DNA of 64,000 nucleotides. It comes from JAFMDF01 sp965222705 (lineage in GTDB: Bacteria; Bacteroidota; Bacteroidia; Chitinophagales; Saprospiraceae). Under the pieces are notes generated by a model. The model was not told the origin of the DNA. It was given only the letters and a program-made list of their open reading frames with translations, and did not search any database. Below are positions 8,482-16,988 of the stretch, piece after piece. The position numbers and the translations under genes are program-made. Where the stretch lies: the NCBI GenBank assembly GCA_965222705.1, contig CBDCUO010000005.1, positions 1-64,000 of the forward strand, in the 5' to 3' direction. Numbering within the stretch: position 1 is the first letter of the stretch; the number at the start of each line of letters is the position of its first letter.

Positions 8482-9400
8482 CTTTAGGAATTCAACTAAT
8501 AATAGGTTATTTATTAGACCTATAGGAGGCTTGTGTAATAGGATGCGTGTTATAGATTCTGCTCTATATTTAGCTAGAAAGTATAAGAAAAAGTTGGTGG
8601 TAATTTGGGTTTTAGATAAAGATTTAAATTGCTCTTTTTATGAATTGTTTCAAAAAATTGATAAATGCAAGTTAATTTTTTTAGATAAAAATAACAATAT
8701 ATTGCACTATCTTGTTTTTTCAATGCTTCTATTTTTAGAAAAGTTGAAACAGTATAGCGTTTTTAATATAGTAAAATTTTTTTTTTCAATAGATATACTT
8801 TTTTCTAATCGAGATTTGTCCAAGATATACTCATCCTTGAAGTATGAAACAAATAATACAATAAGAGGGATAGATAAGTTATTCATAAATGTGATATCAA
8901 AAAAAATATGTGCAATTAAAGCAAAAGGAAATTATTACTTGTCTTCATGTCATAGATTAATAGAAACAAATGCTAGATATGTTGATTTTGTACCTGTTAA
9001 AGAATTAGAGGAAGTAATTAATAGTATTTGTAATTCATTCAATAATTATACTATTGGTGTTCATATTAGGGGAGGGGATCACAAAATTTCTTCTAATGTT
9101 AGTACAATAGATAAGTTTGAAAAAGAAATACTTAAAATGATTCAAAAAGATAATAATTATAATTTTTTTTTGTGTACAGATTCAATAGAGATGGAAAGAT
9201 ATCTTAAAGAGAAATTTCCAGATCAAGTTTTTTGTTTTCAAAAATCGAGCTTAGATAGAGCTTTATCCCAAAGTATAAAGGAAGCACTTATTGATTTATA
9301 TTGTTTATCAAAAACTAATATGATTTTAGGATCTCATTTTAGTTCCTTTACACAAACGGCGAGTGATTTGGGGCAAATAAAAGAAGTGATTGTTAAGTAA
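8474..9400 (+). CDS. Fucosyltransferase-like GT-B protein
   Basis: A 308-residue protein. Near the N terminus is RPIGGLCNRMRVIDSALYLA (residues about 15-34), the Gly-rich GGLCNR block, and near residue 195 TIGVHIRGGDHKI. This HxRGGD-like motif binds GDP in fucosyltransferases of the GT11/GT23/GT65 fold. A later block, NFFLCTDSIEMERYL, and GSHFSSFTQTASDLG near the C terminus also fit these families, where the Ser/Thr-rich end closes the donor pocket. Overall similarity is weak, so the substrate call is tentative; the donor is probably GDP-fucose or another GDP-sugar. Both ends overlap neighbouring genes, making it part of the same transcription unit. Confidence 0.6.
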   Translation: MYNFRNSTNNRLFIRPIGGLCNRMRVIDSALYLARKYKKKLVVIWVLDKDLNCSFYELFQKIDKCKLIFLDKNNNILHYLVFSMLLFLEKLKQYSVFNIVKFFFSIDILFSNRDLSKIYSSLKYETNNTIRGIDKLFINVISKKICAIKAKGNYYLSSCHRLIETNARYVDFVPVKELEEVINSICNSFNNYTIGVHIRGGDHKISSNVSTIDKFEKEILKMIQKDNNYNFFLCTDSIEMERYLKEKFPDQVFCFQKSSLDRALSQSIKEALIDLYCLSKTNMILGSHFSSFTQTASDLGQIKEVIVK

Positions 9401-9404
9401 CCAG

Positions 9405-10205
9405 ATGATCCTAACCGACAAATTTGTTCTACTAAATATGCCGAAAACAGGAAGTACTTTTGCAAGAAAGTGTTTGGCAAAAATACATGGCTATGATACC
9501 TGGTATAATCAAGTTCTGCAACGAGTCCCCTTGTTGCAGCCAATTTCTTTTGAAATGAAAGAATTGATTTTACCTAAAATATATTCCGAATACGCTCCAT
9601 ATAAAAAGATAAAAGACCAACATGCTGTTTATTCTCAAATTCCTACTAAACACAGGCATAAAAAAGTAGTGAGTATTATTAGAAATCCCTTTGAAAAAAT
9701 AATTTCCGTTTACGAGTTTGCCTTTTGGAAAAAACACCCCGTTTATAACGAATTAGAAATCAAGTCTTTTTTCCCAAAATATCCTGATTTAAGTTTTGAA
9801 GAATTTGTTGATTTCTATCATCATTTTTGGGTGAAGTTTTTAATTGGAGAAAAAGAAATACCGATTGATATTGGACCCCAAACATTATTACATATAAAGT
9901 TTTACGGCAAAGATCCTGGACGCATTATCAATGAATTAAGTACTTCTTTTAGAATAAAAAAAAATAAAGATTTTGCCAATGTTATCTTTTTGCATACGGA
10001 AAACATTAATGCGGAACTATATCATTTTCTGAAAGATATAGGCTATGAAACAAAAAAAATAGAATTTATAAAAAGAATACCACCTATCAATGCTACTGCG
10101 AGAACGAGAAAAAAATATGTTACGCCAGCGATTAGACAGAAAATATTAGAGAAGGAACGATTATTATTTGATTGTTTTCCAGAGTATATAAATACCTATG
10201 ATTAA
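9405..10205 (+). CDS. Sulfotransferase family protein
   Basis: A sulfotransferase-fold protein of about 266 residues. The 5'-phosphosulfate-binding loop is FVLLNMPKTGSTFARKCL near the N terminus, and the 3'-phosphate-binding segment is VVSIIRNPFEKIISVYEFAFW, with Arg and Ser at the expected places. Such proteins transfer sulfate from PAPS to a sugar hydroxyl. The longest frame begins with TTG at 9390 inside the previous gene, but the ATG at 9405, just after that gene's stop, is the better start. It ends by an 8-base overlap with the next sulfotransferase gene, which supports two sequential sulfation steps on one glycan. The exact acceptor is not visible. Confidence 0.8.
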   Translation: MILTDKFVLLNMPKTGSTFARKCLAKIHGYDTWYNQVLQRVPLLQPISFEMKELILPKIYSEYAPYKKIKDQHAVYSQIPTKHRHKKVVSIIRNPFEKIISVYEFAFWKKHPVYNELEIKSFFPKYPDLSFEEFVDFYHHFWVKFLIGEKEIPIDIGPQTLLHIKFYGKDPGRIINELSTSFRIKKNKDFANVIFLHTENINAELYHFLKDIGYETKKIEFIKRIPPINATARTRKKYVTPAIRQKILEKERLLFDCFPEYINTYD

Positions 10206-10875
10206 GCGTTTTTTGCGAAAAGCCCATAAGGCAATATTTAGTCCAATTAAAATAAATGTTAACCACCAATACAGATTTATTTTTATCCACATTCCAAAAA
10301 ATGCAGGTACTTCTATGGGGAGCACCTTGGGATTTAAAGGGACTTCTCATGCGACTGCTGATCAGGTAAAAAAAAAACTATCAAGAAAGCAATTTGAATC
10401 GTATTTCATATTTACAATAGTTAGGAATCCTTGGGATAGATTTCTCTCACTTTATAATTATGCCCGATTGGAAGAAAGTTATTATCATTCTGCCATAAAC
10501 CCAAAAAAGGCGGTTCATGGCAAGCATTTGGATTATGATATTTTAAAAAATGCAAGTTTAAAGGATTGTGCCCGATTATTGATTAAAGGTCAATTAAGAC
10601 ATGATTTGACTTGGAATCATTGGGAGCAGCAATATAATTGGGTTTTTGATGATGGAGGCAATCGGTTAGTTAATTACATTGGACGATTTGAGGATTTGAA
10701 AAAAAGTTATGAGGAAATAACAATAAAAACAGGCATACCCTCTTCCACCATTCCAATGATTAATAAATCACAAGAGTATAAAAAAGCTTATCAAGAATAC
10801 TACGATATAGAAACAAGAGAGATAATAGCCGACTATTACAGAAAAGATATTGAAGTATTTAAATATACTTTTTGA
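10198..10875 (+). CDS. Sulfotransferase family 2 protein
   Basis: A 225-residue PAPS-dependent sulfotransferase of the Sulfotransfer_2 type (chondroitin/heparan-like). The PAPS loop is FIFIHIPKNAGTSMGSTL near residue 28 and the 3'-phosphate segment is FIFTIVRNPWDRFLSLYNY near residue 80. The C-terminal half has NRLVNYIGRFEDLKKSYEEI, almost the same as the corresponding stretch of the protein at 16341, so the two are paralogues. There is no signal peptide or membrane segment, so sulfation would occur in the cytoplasm before export. It overlaps the genes on both sides by a few bases. Substrate unknown; the assignment to the fold is firm. Confidence 0.88.
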   Translation: MIKRFLRKAHKAIFSPIKINVNHQYRFIFIHIPKNAGTSMGSTLGFKGTSHATADQVKKKLSRKQFESYFIFTIVRNPWDRFLSLYNYARLEESYYHSAINPKKAVHGKHLDYDILKNASLKDCARLLIKGQLRHDLTWNHWEQQYNWVFDDGGNRLVNYIGRFEDLKKSYEEITIKTGIPSSTIPMINKSQEYKKAYQEYYDIETREIIADYYRKDIEVFKYTF

Positions 10876-11672
10876 TGATGAATAAAAATCCAAAAGTATC
10901 AATTATAATTCCTTGTTATAACCATGGGCAATACATTATGGACGCTATTGAAAGTGTAGAGCGGTATGAGCCTAAAGAGGATTATGAAATCATAATTGTA
11001 AATGATGGTTCTACGGACGAGTTTACTAATAAACTCCTAAATGAACTAAGTGTTAAGGGCTATTATGTTATACAGAAAGAGAATGGAGGGCTATCCAGTG
11101 CTAGGAATACAGGAATAAAAAATGCACAAGCACTCTATATTTTGCCTTTAGATAGTGATAATAAAATTCGGCCAGCTTATATAAAAGAAGGAATTAGAAT
11201 ATTGGATCGGGACGTGGGTATAGGGGTTGTTTATAGCAATCCTTTTTTATTTGGAGAACGTTCAGGTGGACTAAAAAGGCCTGATTTTGATATAGAAAAA
11301 CTCTTTCGGTTTAATTATATTGACGCATGCGCCGTATATCGAAAAATAGTTTGGGAAGAAGTTAACGGTTATGATGAACATAAAACGATGCATTTAGGGT
11401 GGGAAGACTGGGATTTTTGGATGAGAGTTGCCTTAAGAGGTTGGTCTTTTTATCATATTGATAGGGAGCTCTTTGATTATAGGGTTAGAAAAGATTCGAT
11501 GTTACGGTCGGAAACGATGAAGAATAGAGCCACATTAATTAACTACATCTTTTCGAAGAAGGAATATCAAGTAATCTCATTTTATCTTAAGAAGGCAAAA
11601 TCGATTAAATGGCTTTTTGCCCAGATTTTGAAAAATATCTATCAAAAGCTTTTTGGTGCTAAAGGTCGTTAG
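10875..11672 (+). CDS. Glycosyltransferase family 2
   Basis: A GT-A inverting glycosyltransferase of about 265 residues. Signatures are VSIIIPCYNHGQYIMDAIESV, EIIIVNDGSTD, NGGLSSARNTGIKNAQALYILPLDSDNKI (the DSD-like metal site near residue 97) and GWEDWDFWMRVALRGWSFYHI, which holds the catalytic-base ED pair near residue 175. This layout is that of soluble GT2 enzymes in O-antigen and exopolysaccharide loci. The longest frame begins with TTG at 10872, overlapping the upstream TGA; ATG 10875 or 10878 is more likely. A C-terminal tail of about 40 basic residues could sit at the membrane. Confidence 0.9.
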   Translation: MMNKNPKVSIIIPCYNHGQYIMDAIESVERYEPKEDYEIIIVNDGSTDEFTNKLLNELSVKGYYVIQKENGGLSSARNTGIKNAQALYILPLDSDNKIRPAYIKEGIRILDRDVGIGVVYSNPFLFGERSGGLKRPDFDIEKLFRFNYIDACAVYRKIVWEEVNGYDEHKTMHLGWEDWDFWMRVALRGWSFYHIDRELFDYRVRKDSMLRSETMKNRATLINYIFSKKEYQVISFYLKKAKSIKWLFAQILKNIYQKLFGAKGR

Positions 11673-11675
11673 TTA

Positions 11676-12818
11676 GTGATAAAAATAGATTATTCAAAAA
11701 GGATTTATGGGTTGGATATTCTAAGGGCTTTTGCTATCCTTTTTGTAGTATATGTTCATGGAATTTCTATTTTTAGGGACATAATTCCTCGCGAAACCAT
11801 GAAAATAATATATTTTGATGGAGTAGGAATATTTTTTGTATTAAGTGGGTTTTTGATTGGTAGAATACTGATTAAAACAATTGATAAGCAGGGGGACTCT
11901 TTTATTGTATTAATCAATTTTTGGTTAAGACGGTGGTTTAGAACCTTGCCGAATTATTTCTTAATATTATCTTTTCTTTTTGTTAGCCACTATTTTTACT
12001 ATGGCATAGATATAACTGAATATCTTAATTACTATGTATTTTGCCAAAATTTTTATTCTGGGCATCCTGATTTTTATCCAGAAGCATGGAGTTTATCAGT
12101 TGAAGAATGGTTTTATTTAATTACTCCTTCAGTTTTATTTATCTTAGTTGGGTTAGGTGTAAATAAAAAAACAGCTATCATTCTAGTGGCTCTATTCATC
12201 TTACTTTTTTCAACGAGTATTAGATATTACGAGGTTTTTTTCAATGAACTTAATAAAAGAGGGATACATGGTATGGTCATTACAAGGCTAGACAGTCTAA
12301 TGTATGGGGTAATAGCTGCATATATTAATTACTACCTATATCATATATGGCCAAAATATAAAAATCTCTTATTGTCTTTAGGGCTATTAATAATTTTGAT
12401 CCATAAGTTTATTCCATATTTGGATTTAAGTCAGATATCCGAATATTATGAGGTATTTTCTTATTCCATTTTTTCTTTTGGAGTAATGTTACTACTTCCA
12501 TATTTGAGTACTTTGAAAAGAGGAGAGGGGAAGTTGTATAAAATATTTACGACCATTAGTTTAATTTCTTACTCAATGTATTTGATAAACCTTGCAGTCG
12601 TATTGAAGATATTAGTTCCTCTGACTATCAAGTTTATACCAATTGACGCTGTTATTGGTATAGCTATTATGCGTTATGTGTTATATTGGTTTTACACAAT
12701 TACGCTTTCTATTTTTTTATATAAATATTTTGAAGTGCCAGTAATGAATTTAAGGGATTATTTTACCGTCGAGCGGTTAAAAAATTCGCTTAAGATAAGA
12801 ACAGAGCGCGTCAGTTGA
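11676..12818 (+). CDS. Acyltransferase 3 (OafA/YrhL-like)
   Basis: A 380-residue membrane acyltransferase with about ten transmembrane segments. The N-terminal signature YGLDILRAFAILFVVYVHG contains the conserved Arg and the catalytic-site His, followed by YFDGVGIFFVLSGFLIGRIL and, near residue 147, EAWSLSVEEWFYLITP, all typical of the acyltransferase-3 family. These enzymes move acetyl or other acyl groups from cytoplasmic donors onto sugars at the membrane. It begins with GTG at 11676, four bases after the upstream stop, and ends with TGA at 12816-12818 next to the following gene's ATG at 12821. Acetylation of the polysaccharide made by this locus is the likely job; the acyl group itself cannot be read from sequence. 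Confidence 0.9.
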   Translation: MIKIDYSKRIYGLDILRAFAILFVVYVHGISIFRDIIPRETMKIIYFDGVGIFFVLSGFLIGRILIKTIDKQGDSFIVLINFWLRRWFRTLPNYFLILSFLFVSHYFYYGIDITEYLNYYVFCQNFYSGHPDFYPEAWSLSVEEWFYLITPSVLFILVGLGVNKKTAIILVALFILLFSTSIRYYEVFFNELNKRGIHGMVITRLDSLMYGVIAAYINYYLYHIWPKYKNLLLSLGLLIILIHKFIPYLDLSQISEYYEVFSYSIFSFGVMLLLPYLSTLKRGEGKLYKIFTTISLISYSMYLINLAVVLKILVPLTIKFIPIDAVIGIAIMRYVLYWFYTITLSIFLYKYFEVPVMNLRDYFTVERLKNSLKIRTERVS

Positions 12819-12820
12819 AT

Positions 12821-13747
12821 ATGGTTAAAAATACGGTAAAAAGAATGTTAAAGCTATACGCTGAAGCAATTAAAGATTTTAAATACCAATTATTCAAGTC
12901 AAATATTGATTTTCAACCTGTTTTTATTATTGGCTGTGGCAGGTCTGGAACTACTATTTTGGGAGAAACCTTATCCAAACATTCAAACATTAAATATTTA
13001 AACGAGCCGCGTGATTTATGGCGTAAGGCCTATCCTAAGTTTAATGTTTGGTCTAATAACCAATATTCTAAACTATTTGCGGATGAGACAGATATAAATG
13101 AAAGTAAAAGTAAAAAACTAAAAAAATCATTTCATCGAGAACAAGTGGCTTCTAATTGCACTATTCTTTTAGAAAAGTTGCCTATTAATAGTTTTCGTTT
13201 AAGGTTTATCCAACAGTGCTTTGATAATGCTAAATATATTTATTTATACAGGAATGGGTTGGAGGTTGCAAATTCTATTGCGAAAAAGAATATAAAAGGC
13301 ATATGGTTTGGTAAGAATAATATAAAATGGAAGCATTTAATGGATTTTGCCGATGCGCATTATAAAGAACTTTATACGAAAGAAACCATTTTGTGGTCAG
13401 ATTTTCATAAAGGCTTGCTAGAATGGAGGTTGTCGATAGAGGAAAGTGATCGATTTTTTAAAACAATTCCGTCCGAACGATATGTCGCTTTATCTTACTA
13501 TCAGTTTGTCACTCAACCTAAGAAATCATTAGAAGAAATATTTACTTTTTTATCTGTAAAATTTAATGATAAATTAATAAATAATTTTTGCGGCGAAATT
13601 AATCGGAAAAGTAAAATTTTAGTAGAGGTAAATGACGAGTTGACAGAAAAAATAGGCGGCAAAATACTTCGAGAGGTAATAAATGGGGCTTATTCTAAAA
13701 GCCTTTCTGGAGATTTGGCGAATAATTTAGATATGCTAAATGTATAG
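12821..13747 (+). CDS. Sulfotransferase family protein
   Basis: A sulfotransferase-fold protein of about 308 residues. Near residue 33 it has FIIGCGRSGTTILGETLSKH, a clear PAPS-binding P-loop-like motif, followed by YLNEPRDLWRKAYP; the 3'-phosphate segment is AKYIYLYRNGLEVANSIAKK near residue 140. It belongs with the Sulfotransfer_1/3-like proteins of polysaccharide loci. The longest frame opens with a TTG at 12815 inside the upstream gene; the ATG at 12821 is preferred. An amphipathic, basic N terminus (about 25 residues) precedes the core. The GT2 gene at 13751 follows at once. Acceptor unknown. Confidence 0.82.
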   Translation: MVKNTVKRMLKLYAEAIKDFKYQLFKSNIDFQPVFIIGCGRSGTTILGETLSKHSNIKYLNEPRDLWRKAYPKFNVWSNNQYSKLFADETDINESKSKKLKKSFHREQVASNCTILLEKLPINSFRLRFIQQCFDNAKYIYLYRNGLEVANSIAKKNIKGIWFGKNNIKWKHLMDFADAHYKELYTKETILWSDFHKGLLEWRLSIEESDRFFKTIPSERYVALSYYQFVTQPKKSLEEIFTFLSVKFNDKLINNFCGEINRKSKILVEVNDELTEKIGGKILREVINGAYSKSLSGDLANNLDMLNV

Positions 13748-13750
13748 TAT

Positions 13751-14653
13751 ATGAAAATATCCGTTTGGATAACCTCCTATAATCAAAAAGGGTTTTTAAA
13801 AGAAGCGATAGAAAGCGTTCTTAATCAAACATTAAAACCTTTTCAACTTATAATAGTAGATGATGCGTCCAAGGATGGTTCTCAAGAGTTGATTAATTCT
13901 TATTATATTAAATACCCTGAAATTATTACTCCTGTTTTGCATAAGAAGAATACAGGTGTTGCTCAAGTTAGGGTTGATGCTTTAAATGCTGTGAAAGGAG
14001 ATTACGTAACCTATGTAGATGGCGATGATTTGTTTTTGCCTGAAAAACTTGAATTAGAAAGTAAAGCGATGAAAAAAAATAGGGAAGCAGACATCGTTTT
14101 TTCCAATCATCGAATGATTCACCATAAAACGAAAAAAACATTATCAACCTGGATAGAAACCACTCCTCCTCCAGAAGGCATCGTTTTTAAAGAAACTTTT
14201 ACAAGGCGATTCCCTAAAGGCCGACTTTTTCAAATGGAGTTGGTGAATTATCAGGCATGGAAAAAAATTGGCTTTCATGACCCAAAGCTGAAAATATATG
14301 AAGATTATGATATGCGAATTCGACTGACTAAACAGCTAAAAGTTAAGTATGTACCTTTATGTTTAAGCGAGAAAAGAGCTCATCGTTTTGGTTTATCGAG
14401 TTCTTCTTACGAAGTACATCTGGATTCTTTAAATCACATTTACAGTAAAAATATATCTTTGTTAAAGGATATACCCTTAAAGGATAAAGCGTATATACTA
14501 AATGAAATTAACCGGTTTTATAGGAGAGCATTTTATAAAAATAGTGCTCAAAGAGCTTTGGAGTTAGACATTGTAGGTTCCGTAAAAAGTTTACAACAGG
14601 CTCTAAAAAAGAAACATTTCTCTGTCCCTGAAGGGTGTGACGATATACATTAA
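13751..14653 (+). CDS. Glycosyltransferase family 2
   Basis: A 300-residue GT2 glycosyltransferase. It opens with KISVWITSYNQKGFLKEAIESV, then LIIVDDASKDGSQELI and GDYVTYVDGDDLFLPEKL, whose DGDD supplies the metal-binding acids near residue 91. Further on, KIYEDYDMRIRLTKQL near residue 180 is the catalytic-base region. It sits between two sulfotransferase genes with gaps of only 3 and 6 bases, so a shared transcript and related substrates are likely. Length and blocks are ordinary for a cytoplasmic enzyme that extends a lipid-linked oligosaccharide. Confidence 0.9.
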   Translation: MKISVWITSYNQKGFLKEAIESVLNQTLKPFQLIIVDDASKDGSQELINSYYIKYPEIITPVLHKKNTGVAQVRVDALNAVKGDYVTYVDGDDLFLPEKLELESKAMKKNREADIVFSNHRMIHHKTKKTLSTWIETTPPPEGIVFKETFTRRFPKGRLFQMELVNYQAWKKIGFHDPKLKIYEDYDMRIRLTKQLKVKYVPLCLSEKRAHRFGLSSSSYEVHLDSLNHIYSKNISLLKDIPLKDKAYILNEINRFYRRAFYKNSAQRALELDIVGSVKSLQQALKKKHFSVPEGCDDIH

Positions 14654-14659
14654 CTACTG

Positions 14660-15664
14660 ATGAAAGTCAATATTTTTGGTGTTGGTCGGTCCGGCACCAA
14701 AGCACTTCAGTTATGGATAGCCTATGCCCTTATTAAAAAATATGGCAAAGCTTATATTAATTACGAACCTTATTATTTTCAATCAAGGTTGGGAGGCGTT
14801 AATTATAAAGGGTTTTGGACTTACTTAAAAAATCCTTTTTTTATTTCTAGGGAGAAAAAACTGACAAGGAGTCATGCCAGATTTATCAAAAAACTAGATG
14901 CAAAAGGAGCAGTTGTTACTAAATTTATTAGAGCAAATGGGCATATTAGCCAAATAATTGAGCTACTTCCAGCGTATAGACATATTTTAGTTATAAGAGA
15001 TTTGTATGATGTTTTGTCCTCTATACTGATGCAACGCTGGGATTTTTATAGGATAGGGACAGAAGGGGGGTTTGCTTCTTCAAGAATTGACTTTTTTGAA
15101 AAATTAGTTAAAGATGCTAAAAATGTAGGATTAGTGGATAAGGGTCATCAAAAAATAATTGATCGCCTTATGCATAAAAATGACCGAATTACCAAAAATG
15201 CTTTTTATTGGTATTGGATGAATAAATTTGCTTTATTGAATGCTCCAAATAGCTTGGAAGTCTTGGCCTATAAAGAAATGGCTTATGCTTCTATTTTTGA
15301 AGGTTTAATTGACAAAGAAAGTTTTAATAAAATATGCTCTCTACCAGGAATTTTAATTGGAGAAAATCATTTTATTAGATGTGCCAATAACAATAGTAAG
15401 AGAAAGCTATATTTATCCATTATTAATGATTTATCCTATTATACATTTGCCAGAGCTTTTAATTTTAGTCCATATATCCCACTTGGGAGGGTGGGAGAAT
15501 CGAATATACTTAATGAAGATAATGCGATAGATGAAGAAATAAAGCTTGAATTTATTAGACCCACGATTAAAAATAATACATTATTAACGGAGTTAAATAA
15601 AGAAATCTTTGACTTGCTAACTAAATCAAAGAATAGTGTACAAAAGGTTAAAAGCAATAGTTGA
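14660..15664 (+). CDS. Sulfotransferase-like protein
   Basis: A 334-residue protein with a sulfotransferase-type PAPS loop at the very start, MKVNIFGVGRSGTKALQLWI, and a 3'-phosphate-binding-like segment, RHILVIRDLYDVLSSILMQRW, near residue 110. The rest is divergent, with NAFYWYWMNKFALLNAPNSL in the middle and a charged C terminus. I infer a sugar sulfotransferase from the two motifs and from the three other sulfotransferase genes just upstream, but the match is weaker than for its neighbours. It starts with ATG six bases after the GT2 stop, and its last 29 bases overlap the hexapeptide acyltransferase gene. Confidence 0.68.
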   Translation: MKVNIFGVGRSGTKALQLWIAYALIKKYGKAYINYEPYYFQSRLGGVNYKGFWTYLKNPFFISREKKLTRSHARFIKKLDAKGAVVTKFIRANGHISQIIELLPAYRHILVIRDLYDVLSSILMQRWDFYRIGTEGGFASSRIDFFEKLVKDAKNVGLVDKGHQKIIDRLMHKNDRITKNAFYWYWMNKFALLNAPNSLEVLAYKEMAYASIFEGLIDKESFNKICSLPGILIGENHFIRCANNNSKRKLYLSIINDLSYYTFARAFNFSPYIPLGRVGESNILNEDNAIDEEIKLEFIRPTIKNNTLLTELNKEIFDLLTKSKNSVQKVKSNS

Positions 15665-16316
15665 GCAAAATAAAATTCTGTACAAATTAGCAATAAGAGT
15701 ACAGCGCATATTTGATAAAACCAGGAAACCAATATCTGGAAATAATAATAAAATAAAAAATGATGGCGTATTTTTAAATGTAAAATTGGACATTATAGGC
15801 AATAACAATGTTATTGAGGTAAAGGAAAGAAGTGTCCTATCAGATATGATGATTTATATGAGAGGAGATAATCATCATTTAAGAATAGAAAAAGGCTGTC
15901 GAATAAAAGGTGGTCGTATTTGGTTTGAAGATGAGTGGGGGTATATAAAAATTGGTGAAAAAACGACCATTTACTCTGCATTATTAGCTGTTACAGAACC
16001 AAAATCAAAAATACTTATTGGTAAAGATTGTTTATTCGCTGATGATATTGAAATTAGAACTGGAGATTCTCACAGCATTCTAGATATAGTAAGGCAAAAG
16101 AGAATTAATTATGCTCAAGATATTAGTATTGGAACCCATGTGTGGGTAGGGGCTAAATCGACAATATTAAAAGGGGTAACTATACAAGATAATAGTATTG
16201 TTAGTTTTGGCGCAATAGTTACTAGAGATGTTCCACCAAATACTATTGTGGCGGGAATTCCAGCTAAAGTAGTAAAGGAAAATATTAATTGGTTGAGAAA
16301 AAGGATTTATCCATAG
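15636..16316 (+). CDS. Left-handed beta-helix acyltransferase
   Basis: A 226-residue hexapeptide-repeat acyltransferase that would pass an acetyl group from acetyl-CoA to a sugar. The beta-helix runs from about residue 45 to 205, with irregular turns such as IIGNNNVIEV and later ISIGTHVWVGAKSTILKGV, then NSIVSFGAIVTRDVPPNTIV and AGIPAKVVKENI, the usual closing turn of the family. The catalytic-site His is likely in RTGDSHSILD near residue 148. It starts with GTG 15636 (M Y K R L K A I V) inside the previous gene, overlapping it by 29 bases. A basic N-terminal helix of about 30 residues may bind the membrane. It is the second acyltransferase of the locus. Confidence 0.85.
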   Translation: MYKRLKAIVEQNKILYKLAIRVQRIFDKTRKPISGNNNKIKNDGVFLNVKLDIIGNNNVIEVKERSVLSDMMIYMRGDNHHLRIEKGCRIKGGRIWFEDEWGYIKIGEKTTIYSALLAVTEPKSKILIGKDCLFADDIEIRTGDSHSILDIVRQKRINYAQDISIGTHVWVGAKSTILKGVTIQDNSIVSFGAIVTRDVPPNTIVAGIPAKVVKENINWLRKRIYP

Positions 16317-16340
16317 AGCTTCTGATAACAATAGTTTGGT

Positions 16341-16988
16341 ATGCTCCTCTCAAAAAAATACAATTTCATCTTCTTTCATACCTATAAGGTAGCGGGTACA
16401 AGTATAAGAAGCGCATTACGACCTTATGCAAAATCTAATATCTTAAATATTTCTTATCGAGATTTGGGAGAATTTATACTTAAAAGGAGAGGTATATTTT
16501 ACTCAAAGCATTTGCATACACACATCACACCTGCCAAAGCTAAACAACATATTGATAGTGATTCTTGGAATAAAGCCTTTAAATTTTCTTTTGTTCGTAA
16601 CCCTTGGGACTGGCAAGTTTCCTTATATCATTTTATGTTACAAAACCCTAAACATAAGCAATATCTTATAGCAAAAAGTTTTAAATCTTTTAGTGAATAT
16701 ATTGATTGGCGAGTCACAAAGGATTTACAATTGCAAAAGCAATATACCCATGATAAAAATGGACAGCAGTTGGTCAATTATATTGGAAGGTTCGAAGATT
16801 TGCAAGGTAGTTTGGATTATATTACCCAGCATATTGGAGTTCCTCGTATAGCACTTCCGCATCTTAGAAAATCAAAGCGGAAAGATTATCGTTCTTATTA
16901 TACAGATGAGTCTGCTGAAAAAATAGCCGTGGCATTTCGGGAAGATATAGAAACTTTTGGATATTCATTTGACGGAGCGACCATCTAG
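16341..16988 (+). CDS. Sulfotransferase family 2 protein
   Basis: A 215-residue PAPS-dependent sulfotransferase. The PAPS loop FIFFHTYKVAGTSIRSALRP lies near residue 9, where the usual Pro-Lys is replaced by Tyr-Lys, and the 3'-phosphate segment is FKFSFVRNPWDWQVSLYHFML near residue 78. The block QQLVNYIGRFEDLQGSLDYI matches the protein at 10198, so these two genes arose by duplication. The ATG at 16341 follows a 24-base gap after the acyltransferase gene. Its stop overlaps the next GT2 gene, which starts from a TTG about 30 bases upstream of the stop. Confidence 0.87.
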   Translation: MLLSKKYNFIFFHTYKVAGTSIRSALRPYAKSNILNISYRDLGEFILKRRGIFYSKHLHTHITPAKAKQHIDSDSWNKAFKFSFVRNPWDWQVSLYHFMLQNPKHKQYLIAKSFKSFSEYIDWRVTKDLQLQKQYTHDKNGQQLVNYIGRFEDLQGSLDYITQHIGVPRIALPHLRKSKRKDYRSYYTDESAEKIAVAFREDIETFGYSFDGATI

